In this document: piece by piece, positions 1-5,500 of the stretch | Numbering within the stretch: position 1 is the first letter of the stretch | Layout of the letters: each line of letters starts with the position of its first letter | Source: Treponema sp. | GTDB lineage: Bacteria; Spirochaetota; Spirochaetia; Treponematales; Treponemataceae | Direction: 5' to 3' | NCBI GenBank assembly: GCA_023231445.1 | Contig: JALNVF010000140.1 | Location: 1 to 7,659, forward strand | DNA: 7,659 nucleotides | The notes under the pieces: model-generated | What the model saw: only the letters and a program-made list of their open reading frames with translations | Told to the model about the DNA's origin: nothing | The model's database searches: none | Made by a program: the position numbers and the translations under genes

Positions 1-1
1 A

Positions 2-139
2 ATCGGAAGTGAAATACATCTGAGCGAACAGGCCATCAAATATCATATTAAAAAAATAAAGGAACAGTGTGACGTAAACACACTGGCTGAACTGATCGTT
101 CTGTACCGGGATGAGTATGCCGGAAGGGTTCCCTTATAA
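2..139 (+). CDS. C-terminal end of a LuxR-type helix-turn-helix regulator (partial)
   Basis: An open frame enters from the left edge and encodes 45 residues before a TAA stop at 137-139. The segment LSEQAIKYHIKKIKEQC is followed by a hydrophobic TLAELIVLY helix. This matches the recognition helix and final helix of the GerE/LuxR DNA-binding domain, whose usual pattern is LSexTVKxHixxIxxKL followed by an 'xAEL' helix. Proteins of this class bind DNA through this C-terminal domain as dimers. The sensory or receiver half lies outside the window, so the signal cannot be named. The last six bases (134-139, a TTATAA palindrome) are shared with the stop end of the convergent Rpn-family remnant. The HTH assignment is fairly secure from the motif. 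The subfamily (NarL/FixJ or stand-alone) cannot be told. Confidence 0.7.
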   Translation: MGSEIHLSEQAIKYHIKKIKEQCDVNTLAELIVLYRDEYAGRVPL

Positions 140-510
140 TTGTGCAATTTCCCCTTCCGAAAGACCGGTATATTCCGCTATTTTTGAAACAGCCAGTCCG
201 TCGTTTTTGATACTGCACGCTGCATCCCGCTTCCATTAACAGTACAGTGTTTAAGTTCATTATACTGCTGCGAATCGTCAAGCAGTTCCGAATACATCCT
301 TGTGCCGTAATATGTAAGCCGTTCCATGATCTCCGGGCATGTTATGTTCTGAATCCCGACGTCGTACGTATGCCCGTCCGTATCAAAGACCTTTACATCC
401 ATGATCGATTCTTTATCATGGATGCTCTTCCGCAGGTTGAACGGTGAAGTAATTTTTACCGATTCAATCTGTTTCCATCCGGCACCCTCCAGGACGGCAT
501 TGATGGGCAC
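134..510 (-). pseudogene. Rpn-family PD-(D/E)XK nuclease/transposase remnant, 5'-truncated and frameshifted
   Basis: The minus-strand frame from 510 reads NAVLEGAG, then NPF-like TSPFNLRKSIHDKESIMDVKV, a DTDGHTYDVGIQ strand, and MERLTYYGTRMYSELL. This is the order seen in the PDDEXK_2 (Rpn recombination-promoting nuclease) family. Three defects are visible. The N-terminus is missing and homology stops at the inverted repeat 505-548. The usual catalytic Glu in 'D/N-x-E-x-Q' is Gly (GIQ). The frame ends at a TAG (178-180), whereas the next frame gives NDGLAVSK then IAEYTGLSEGEIAQL and TAA at 134-136, which is a typical family C-terminus. A frameshift around 205-240 is therefore inferred. Family members promote recombination or transposition-like events, but this copy is unlikely to be active. 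A frame-correcting sequencing error would repair only the frameshift, not the truncation. Confidence 0.75.
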
Positions 511-548
511 CTCTAAAACTCACTTTCAGTGACTTTTTAGAGGTGTCC
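505..548. repeat. Inverted repeat at the truncation edge of the Rpn remnant
   Basis: Arms 505-518 and 535-548 are 14 nt and complementary except for one position (core ACCTCTAAAA/TTTTAGAGGT). An inner 5-bp stem (520-524 with 528-532) has a TTC loop. The repeat sits exactly where Rpn-family homology begins, so it could be a junction left by a small mobile element or a transcription stem-loop. The T-run inside the arm makes an intrinsic terminator possible in the plus direction. Its role is not established. Confidence 0.6.
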
Positions 549-556
549 TATTGCTA

Positions 557-584
557 ATTATATCGATAAAAGAAAAACAAACAA
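557..584 (-). promoter_or_regulatory. Possible sigma-70-type promoter pointing into the Rpn remnant
   Basis: On the minus strand a TATAAT hexamer (562-557) lies 16 nt downstream of TTGTTT (584-579). The hexamers and spacing fit a vegetative promoter, and it would read toward the inverted repeat 548-505 and the Rpn remnant. The surrounding DNA is AT-rich, so chance occurrence is possible. Confidence 0.3.
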
Positions 585-654
585 GGCTGCACTCTGATTT
601 TCCGGGGACGTCTCCGTGACCGTTATAATGTACTTTGTCAGTTCCTTTACCTTC

Positions 655-682
655 TGAGACTTTCATTCCAATGAAAGTCTCA
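655..682 (-). other. DGR target-site hairpin of the deleted second target
   Basis: A perfect 13-bp inverted repeat (655-667 with 670-682) surrounds a 2-nt GG on the minus strand, giving the core CATTGGAATG. It lies 14 nt beyond the surviving end of the VR-like stump. It is the counterpart of the hairpin 2735-2760 next to the intact VR, with the same ATTGGAAT centre but an unrelated outer stem. DGRs are known to use a hairpin just downstream of the VR for efficient target recognition. A stem-loop terminator is an alternative, but no T-run follows. Confidence 0.6.
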
Positions 683-696
683 CTGTAGTAAGATGG

Positions 697-795
697 ACAA
701 AGCAGGCGCAACACCGCTTCCGCCTCGCTCAGCAGGAACACCTTGTCGCTCGTGTCTTCACAAACATACGTAGAACCCGTTCCGTCGTCACTGTT
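697..795 (-). pseudogene. Stump of a second DGR target gene with its variable region deleted
   Basis: Read on the minus strand from 795, the sequence gives NSDDGTGSTYVCEDTSDKVF then LLSEAEAV. This parallels GTSSTYVCDDTNDKIFLLSEAEAV at residues ~802-825 of the intact target protein. Directly after AEAV the DNA jumps to GGTGTTGCGCCTGCTTTGT, which is the invariant 3' end of the VR (encoding GVAPALL). The join is out of frame. About 45 codons of the DUF6273 domain plus nearly the whole VR are thus missing, and the fusion point lies at a shared GGT. An in-frame TGA just upstream and the absence of any upstream target sequence show that the 5' part is also lost. The stump lies downstream of the RT, at the far end of the DGR. 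Confidence 0.75.
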
Positions 796-877
796 TCATA
801 TTGTTTTTTGCGGATAAACGTAGTAAGCAGATATGCAGAACACTATCTGCAGAAGAAGTAATCTGCCGGACATTGCG

Positions 878-1778
878 TTACGACAAAGAGATGCAAAGCA
901 TTCTGCAAATCTTTTTGTACAGCCCGCAAGCATTTCCCTGCTGCAAATACCCTTTATAGCCTGCAGCGGAAGCACGAAGAGATTCTTTACTGCTCCTGCC
1001 GGTTTTCACTGTGTAAGGGATACTTTTTACTTTCTTCAGAATGCGTTTCTTTGATTTGCTTTTCACTTTCTGGATAATTTTACCGGTACTTGTATACGAA
1101 AAATGCCAGCCCAGAAACTCGACGCCGTTACGGACATCGATGATTGCCGATTTAGGATTAAGAGACAGTTTTTCTTTTTTCACGGCAGCACCGACTGCCG
1201 CAAGACAATGCTGAGCTGTCCGTCTGTCGCGAACGAGCAGTATCATATCGTCCATGTAGCGCACGTAAAACGATATTCCAAGCTGTTCTTTGATAAGCCG
1301 GTCGACTTTATCCAGATACAACAACGCAAAGCACTGGCTCGACTGGTTACCCATTGGAATCCCCTTTCCGCTGCCGTCTTCCGGATAGCTGTCTATGACG
1401 GTGTGCAAAAGATACTGAACATCGCTGCTGAAATGGAACCGGCGCAGCTTTTGCATAAGCATATCATGATCTTACTGTAAGCAGCTGCTTCTCCAGTGTC
1501 GGTATCAGGAGATTGTCACAGAGGCTGTGCTGTACAATACGATCACGATACGGAATCGCCTGAATTTCACGCTCCTTCGGTTCGTAGATCATGAATTTAC
1601 GGTATCCGTTTATAGTATATTTTTTGTATTTAAGTTCATAATGCAGCTGCCACAAGTTCTGCGAAAGATGCATTTCGAATTCAATTACTTCTTTCTTGTA
1701 CTGCCTGCATAACCGCGCCCGCTGATGGGCGGCAAGGAGACTTTTGAATGATATTATTCTTTTATAGTCTGTCGTTTC
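878..1778 (-). pseudogene. DGR reverse transcriptase, disrupted by a deletion of the motif-A region
   Basis: This is the reverse transcriptase of the DGR, which would copy TR RNA into adenine-mutagenised cDNA with Avd. The 5' piece (about 1778-1479) reads ETTDYKRIISFKSLLAAHQ, then the fingers region with GYRKFMIYEPKEREIQAIPY, RDRIVQHSLCDN and LEKQLL. The 3' piece (about 1471-878, stop at 878) reads DHDMLMQKL, GKGIPMGNQSSQCFALLYLD, YVRYMDDMILL and NGVEFLGWHF. The QSSQ motif is typical of DGR RTs, and YMDD holds two of the three catalytic aspartates. Between the pieces roughly 45-50 codons are missing compared with the family, including the motif-A aspartate (usually xDIxkyF), and the frames differ (TGA at 1464-1466). 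No ATG, GTG or TTG start lies in frame near the N-terminus. The start given here is where homology begins, just after a terminator-like hairpin. The gene is most likely inactive. Group II intron origin is disfavoured because TR, VR and Avd are all present. Confidence 0.85.
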
Positions 1779-1822
1779 AAAAAAGGAAGCATCCGCCCTT
1801 TTTGTGCAAAGCAGATGCTTCC
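1779..1822 (-). terminator. Intrinsic-terminator-like hairpin between TR and RT
   Basis: On the minus strand a 12-bp stem (1822-1811 pairing with 1796-1785, one G-U pair) closes a 14-nt loop. Six T residues follow at once (1784-1779). This is the layout of a Rho-independent terminator. It lies ~220 nt past the TR and immediately before RT homology starts, so it could end the TR-bearing RNA or attenuate read-through into the RT. Confidence 0.6.
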
Positions 1823-2039
1823 GAGGGCAAACAGCCCGGCCCGGGTGAGATAATCTCCGGCAGAAAAAAACAAGGGGCGTAAAAGCAGCCTTGCGTTTTT
1901 CTGTACCTGAGTCAGTATTTTTCCGTGCGGCACACAATCCGCAGGGAACAGGACACGATTCCTTTGTTTCGGGCACAGTCCCCAGTTCATGCTGCAGGAT
2001 ACGGACCTTTTCTCCGTTTTTTGCACGTCCCGGATAAGA

Positions 2040-2172
2040 AACAAATCAGGCGCAACACCACCGTTTGTATTGTTGACATTGTTGTTGTTATTGGCGTTGC
2101 CGTTGTTGTTGACGTCGCGCGCGTTGTTACTATTATTATAGTTGAGCGAGCGCAGCCACCACCAGCCGCAGT
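2040..2172 (-). repeat. DGR template repeat (TR), adenine-rich non-coding template
   Basis: On the minus strand this 133-bp stretch begins ACTGCGGCTGG and ends GGTGTTGCGCCTGATTTGTT, and both ends match the VR (2758-2893). Read in the VR frame it holds 17 AAC/AAT codons, because adenines at codon positions 1 and 2 are the mutable sites. AAY codons can be mutated widely without creating stop codons. The order avd-TR-RT on one strand is the common DGR layout. About 260 bases separate it from the RT homology (1779-2039). They hold the terminator-like hairpin and no gene that I can support, and in DGRs this spacer is part of the functional TR RNA. An Asn-rich reading frame crosses the TR but is a by-product of its composition. 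Confidence 0.92.
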
Positions 2173-2190
2173 TAGTAACCGTTTCCTGAT

Positions 2191-2535
2191 TCAAACAAGC
2201 CCGCCGTTTTTCGACTTGCCTGATTGAACATCTTTTTTATGATCCTCCCGTCTTCTGTCGCTTGTGATCCATTTTCCTAAAAAGAGCAGTGCCTCCGCCT
2301 GCAGTTTGGACAGATACTCATACTGGTCAGGCAGAATACAACCGCATTCCATTGCAGGCATAGCGGGACAGCCAAGTAGCGAAAGCAGTCTTCCTGCCTC
2401 CTGCTGCTTCTGCAGCCGTTCCCCCGCAAGCGGAAGGCTGTTTGCCGGATACAGATTTTCTATGATATCAAGGCAGTAGTTCTGCATACGGGACACAAGC
2501 GTGAAGCGGAAAAAATCCTTATTTATTTTGCGCGC
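2191..2535 (-). CDS. avd: DGR accessory variability determinant (Avd)
   Basis: Avd is a small helical protein that forms a pentameric barrel and binds the DGR reverse transcriptase and TR RNA, as shown for Bordetella phage BPP-1. The frame carries KDFFRFTLVSRMQNYCLDII, ENLYPAN, LGCPAMPAMECGCILPDQYE and FLGKWITSDRR, which match the bAvd four-helix pattern in order. Its length from 'KINKDFF' is about 110 residues, normal for the family. The stop TGA (2193-2191) lies about 20 bp before the TR. The 5' end is odd. No ATG, GTG or TTG lies between the conserved start and the 16-bp tandem array upstream, and the frame stays open through the whole array to a GTG at 2697, which would add a low-complexity leader of LPLLRSPAVTLSRCYA repeats. 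The native start may have been lost to repeat invasion. The start given is where the array ends. Identity is fairly sure; expression is doubtful. Confidence 0.8.
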   Translation of the reverse strand, partial: ARKINKDFFRFTLVSRMQNYCLDIIENLYPANSLPLAGERLQKQQEAGRLLSLLGCPAMPAMECGCILPDQYEYLSKLQAEALLFLGKWITSDRRREDHKKDVQSGKSKNGGLV

Positions 2536-2540
2536 TTCGC

Positions 2541-2668
2541 GCGTAACAGCGGGAGAGCGTAACAGCGGGAGAGCGTAACAGCGTGAGAGCGTAACAGCGG
2601 GAGAGCGTAACAGCGGGAGAGCGTAACAGCGGGAGAGCGTAACAGCGGGAGAGCGTAACAGCGGGAGA
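2541..2668. repeat. Eight tandem copies of a 16-bp unit
   Basis: The unit GCGTAACAGCGGGAGA (plus strand) is repeated eight times without spacers. Only the third copy (2573-2588) differs, by one base (GTGAGA for GGGAGA). Because 16 is not a multiple of 3, each reading frame is visited in turn, and the minus strand stays open in every register, giving a 16-residue period. The near-identity of copies points to recent slippage-type expansion. It lies between the VR hairpin and avd and abuts a GC-rich mini-hairpin at 2531-2543. Confidence 0.95.
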
Positions 2669-2707
2669 GCGTGCCGGGCGCAAAGCGCCTCCGGCACGCT
2701 CTCCCGC
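2661..2707. repeat. Long palindrome capping the 16-bp array
   Basis: Arms 2661-2677 and 2691-2707 pair over 17 bp without mismatch. A 2-nt bulge (CT) and an inner GCGC/GCGC stem with an AAA loop complete the structure. The outer half of the arm (GCGGGAGA) is the last half of the eighth tandem unit, and its complement follows the palindrome. The array and palindrome therefore share sequence and probably arose together. No T-run follows on the minus strand, so a classical terminator is not supported. Confidence 0.8.
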
Positions 2708-2734
2708 TGATTAAGCCTCTGCGAGGCAGATTAA

Positions 2735-2760
2735 GTTGCTTTTATTCCAATAAAAGCAAC
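2735..2760 (-). other. DGR target-recognition hairpin overlapping the 3' end of the target gene
   Basis: A perfect 12-bp inverted repeat (2735-2746 with 2749-2760) surrounds a 2-nt GG on the minus strand (core ATTGGAAT). It overlaps the end of the VR and encodes the last residues LLLE. The TAA stop at 2744-2742 lies in the distal arm. In characterised DGRs a hairpin or cruciform shortly after the VR increases retrohoming and marks the recipient copy. The TR lacks any such hairpin, which fits one-way transfer from TR to VR. Confidence 0.75.
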
Positions 2761-5486
2761 AAAGCAGGCGCAACACCAACGTCTGCAGTGCAGACACCGC
2801 CGATGCCATTGGCGTTGCCATAGCAGCTACCGCCGCGCACGCCGTAACAACTATCAAAATAGTAGGGCGAGCGCAGCCACCACCAGCCGCAGTACTGGTA
2901 ATCTCCCGACGAAGTATACATATATGCGCCGGTCGCACGCGCATAATCGCACACCTTCTTTCTGCGTACACTGTCGTATGTACTGGAACTTGCATACCCG
3001 TAACTCGTGTTTACCGCTTCCGCCTCACTCAACAGGAAAATTTTGTCGTTCGTGTCATCACACACATATGTAGAACTCGTTCCGTCTGTTCCGTCACAGC
3101 TCGTCGAATCTGCACTGTTGTCTACCGTCGTCGTCTGTATCTTTGCCCGTGCCGTACTCGTGAACGCCGTCTGAAGAAACCCTTTGTCACTCCAGTCAAC
3201 GTCATAAGTAGTCGCCGTTCCCCCGTCGGTAACGAACTGGTTTTTTGTCCCGTTCAGATACACACGGATATTCGAATATTTGTAGTTGTTCGCGTAGATG
3301 GTACTGCTGTTCAATGATCTGTTTGAAGGCGTACCGTAATAGCAGACGTTCGTCAGTATGCTTTCCGCCACCACAAGCTCTTTGCTCGTATCGCTTGCGT
3401 CGAGCACCCGCCACTTGATCGGCTCCACCTTGAAGTAGTACGTGCTGCAGCTCGTTATCGTCGTTTCGTCGCTGAACGTATAGTCGCTTTCACACGGTGC
3501 TGCACTCACCTTCGCGTAGTAGTAGCCGTCGCTGCCGACATAATAGCCGTTTGACGCTGTATTCGTTTCATCTACGATGGTCACGCCGCTTGCCTTAATC
3601 GTCTGCGGCCAGTCGCCGAACTCGACATACGTTCCGCCCGTACCCGCCGTACCGTCGGTTCCCGCCGCAAGCGTGATCGGTGTTTCGGTCATGCCGTACA
3701 TCGGGTACTGGGTGACGGTCATCCCGCTGCTTGCATTGTTTGACGTATCGAACGCTTTCACCGTGAACGTATAGCTCGTACCGTTCGTAAGCCCGGTCAC
3801 CGTATACGTACCTGCTGCACCCCCTGTCCCGCTCACATCCTTCGTTCCGAGCTGCGTGCCCGTATCTGCCGTCGTCGTCCACGTAACGACCGCCTTACTG
3901 AAGTCGGCAGCATCCGGATTCGTCCAGCTGAGCGTCACTTCACTGTCGCCGGTGGAAGCGGTAAGAGAAGTAACGTCGTTAAGTGTCCACTTCGCATACA
4001 GCGTACCTGCAGCGGTAAAAAGCTCCGTATCTGCATTCTCCGTGAGTTTCCCCGCTGCACCGACGTACTGCGTACCGCTGCCGCCTGTTGCCGTGTAATA
4101 GCCTCCGAACGCATAGCCGCTCTTTACCGGTACGGTAATGCCGTTTGCAGTCCCACTCATTTCGGTTGTGCAGCCGCTTTCAAGGTAGAAGCCGTCTCCG
4201 TACTTTTCGTATATTTCTCCGGTTCCCGCAGTGGTTGCACTCTGATTGTCGAGCGTCACGGCGTACACATTTCCCGTCACCGCGACAGTCTGCGCCGCCG
4301 TAATACCGCTTACCGTATACACGCCGTCTGCGGCTGACGTGAGCGTGCTGCCGTTTGCCGTCACGCTCACGGTGCTGTCCGTATAGCCTTCGGAAAGCGT
4401 TATTGTAAACGAATAGCTTCCTCCTCTCAGCACCGGGCTTTCACTTCCGCTCTGCGCCGTTATTGTATATCCGGTAATCGTTTGAAGCGTTACCGTGTAG
4501 TAATCCACGTCCGCCTGCGCACTGCCGTCCGTCTCTGCAGTGAGCGTACCGCCCGTGTCCGTCCCGTCCGCATACACTTCGTACGTCCCGTACGGTACGC
4601 TTCCCGTCGTAGCGTTCGAGCCCGACGCATTCGTCAGGTCGTATGAAAGCGAGTCTTTTTTGAGCGTGATTACCTTTCCGCTGCCGACCCATGCCGACCC
4701 GTCTTTCAGTATGTTCACCGTTACGCCGAACATGTTTATGTCGGAAAGCGTATCAGTAGCCGTCGATGCAAGCCCCGCGACAACGTACACAGAATCCGTA
4801 TACAAGCCGAGACACGCTCCCTGTCCGTCGTACAGGAAAAAACGCACGAACTTTGCAGTCGCTGAAGGTACGTTTGCCTCCGTGAACGTCACGCTGTCCG
4901 TATCCGTTCCGGTTGTAATCGTCTGTCCGGCCCCGCTGCCTGCCTCAACAGGACTGTCGTATAAAGCGGCAGTCACTTTTGTAACTCCTTTCCCATGCGG
5001 ATAGTTCAGCGTGACGCTCACGCTTCCCGTCCCGCCCGTTACCGCATACAGCGTTACCGGAAGCGTCTCCGCTCCCGAAGTAAGATCTGCCGTTACGCTT
5101 CCTGCAAGCACTTGCGAACTTTTGCTGTATGCCGTAACAGTGAACGTCCAGCTGCCCGGATCAACCGTAACCGCACCTGACGCCGTAACCTCCGCATACG
5201 TCTTTCCAGTAAGCAGTGGCTCCGCACTGCCTCCCGACACCGTACCCGTTACCGTGTACGTGTAACCAGTCAGAGCGGGTGAGGGGAGTACCATGCGTAC
5301 CCCGTCCGTACAGTCGAATGAGACTGAAACAGTTTTTCCTGCTGTCTGTGTGCCCCCTGTTTCAGTGTCCGTTCCGCCGCGTAAAATGTCTGCGGAAAGT
5401 CCGGAGCAGCCTGCAGAAAACAGGAGTGCAAACAGTCCAGCAGTGCACATTGTAAATATTCCGTGAATGAATGTATTCTTTTTCAT
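2742..5486 (-). CDS. DGR-diversified surface lipoprotein with a DUF6273-type variable C-terminus
   Basis: This 914-residue protein is the DGR target. Residues 1-27 form a lipoprotein signal (MKKN, hydrophobic stretch, lipobox SAGC with Cys27), so it should be lipid-anchored and probably surface-exposed. Residues ~50-450 are Thr/Gly/Ser/Val-rich beta repeats. At ~455-500 a Listeria/Bacteroides-type repeat ends in LYAKW. At ~502-592 there is an FN3-like domain (SWTNP, GLTNGTSYTFTVKAFD). Residues ~617-914 match the DUF6273 pattern: VEFGDWPQ, EPIKWRVLD, SNIRVYLNG, FLLSEAEAV, CGWWWLRSP. The VR covers residues ~865-909, where diversified residues would form a ligand-binding face as in C-type-lectin-fold DGR targets. 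The ATG start has a strong GGGAGGAG ribosome site and lies 14 nt after the upstream stop, indicating an operon. The ligand is unknown. The fold resemblance is from family knowledge, not shown here. Confidence 0.88.
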   Translation of the reverse strand: MKKNTFIHGIFTMCTAGLFALLFSAGCSGLSADILRGGTDTETGGTQTAGKTVSVSFDCTDGVRMVLPSPALTGYTYTVTGTVSGGSAEPLLTGKTYAEVTASGAVTVDPGSWTFTVTAYSKSSQVLAGSVTADLTSGAETLPVTLYAVTGGTGSVSVTLNYPHGKGVTKVTAALYDSPVEAGSGAGQTITTGTDTDSVTFTEANVPSATAKFVRFFLYDGQGACLGLYTDSVYVVAGLASTATDTLSDINMFGVTVNILKDGSAWVGSGKVITLKKDSLSYDLTNASGSNATTGSVPYGTYEVYADGTDTGGTLTAETDGSAQADVDYYTVTLQTITGYTITAQSGSESPVLRGGSYSFTITLSEGYTDSTVSVTANGSTLTSAADGVYTVSGITAAQTVAVTGNVYAVTLDNQSATTAGTGEIYEKYGDGFYLESGCTTEMSGTANGITVPVKSGYAFGGYYTATGGSGTQYVGAAGKLTENADTELFTAAGTLYAKWTLNDVTSLTASTGDSEVTLSWTNPDAADFSKAVVTWTTTADTGTQLGTKDVSGTGGAAGTYTVTGLTNGTSYTFTVKAFDTSNNASSGMTVTQYPMYGMTETPITLAAGTDGTAGTGGTYVEFGDWPQTIKASGVTIVDETNTASNGYYVGSDGYYYAKVSAAPCESDYTFSDETTITSCSTYYFKVEPIKWRVLDASDTSKELVVAESILTNVCYYGTPSNRSLNSSTIYANNYKYSNIRVYLNGTKNQFVTDGGTATTYDVDWSDKGFLQTAFTSTARAKIQTTTVDNSADSTSCDGTDGTSSTYVCDDTNDKIFLLSEAEAVNTSYGYASSSTYDSVRRKKVCDYARATGAYMYTSSGDYQYCGWWWLRSPYYFDSCYGVRGGSCYGNANGIGGVCTADVGVAPALLLLLE
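2758..2893 (-). repeat. DGR variable repeat (VR)
   Basis: The 136-bp VR is the 3' end of the target gene. It is identical to the TR over the opening ACTGCGGCTGGTGGTGG...CGCTCG block and nearly so over the closing GGTGTTGCGCC block. Between them, about 24 of 39 TR adenines are replaced (A to G, T and C all occur), and one more is changed at the closing GAT/GCT codon. Asn codons of the TR become Tyr, Phe, Asp, Cys, Ser, Gly, Ile and Thr. Non-adenine differences (about six) and one 3-nt length difference near the GCG codon also occur, more than expected of a fresh TR copy. Confidence 0.92.
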
Positions 5487-5500
5487 AGCCCGCTCCTCCC

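Noticed and set aside
526..741. Minus-strand 71-residue frame as a small gene
   Set aside because: Its first residues (FLLSEAEAV) come from the truncated second target. The rest is out-of-frame VR end, hairpin and non-coding sequence.
878..1778. Group II intron or retron origin for the reverse transcriptase
   Set aside because: The QSSQ motif, adjacent TR/VR pair and Avd fit a DGR. No intron ribozyme domains or maturase domain are visible.
1464..1976. Using the GTG at 1976 as the RT start
   Set aside because: The ~65 residues before ETTDYKRI show no RT similarity and read through the terminator-like hairpin, so they are more likely spacer.
1754..2194. Asn-rich open frame (starting MNQETVTNCGWWW) as a protein gene
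   Set aside because: It is the template repeat read in the VR frame followed by spacer sequence. The run of Asn codons reflects mutable adenines, and the frame has no recognisable domain after the TR.
2541..2668. Short repeats that might be a CRISPR array
   Set aside because: The 16-bp units are directly adjacent, without unique spacers, so this is a simple tandem array.
2661..2707. Palindrome as an intrinsic terminator of the target gene
   Set aside because: The stem is strong, but no T-run follows on the minus strand, and the sequence is shared with the tandem array.
2711..2995. Minus-strand 94-residue frame across the VR
   Set aside because: It overlaps the C-terminus of the target in another frame. 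The target frame has the TR match, lipobox and domain evidence.
3577..5455. Several plus-strand open frames opposite the target lipoprotein
   Set aside because: They are antisense shadows of a Thr/Val/Gly-rich gene, with no ribosome sites or recognisable domains, and they overlap each other.
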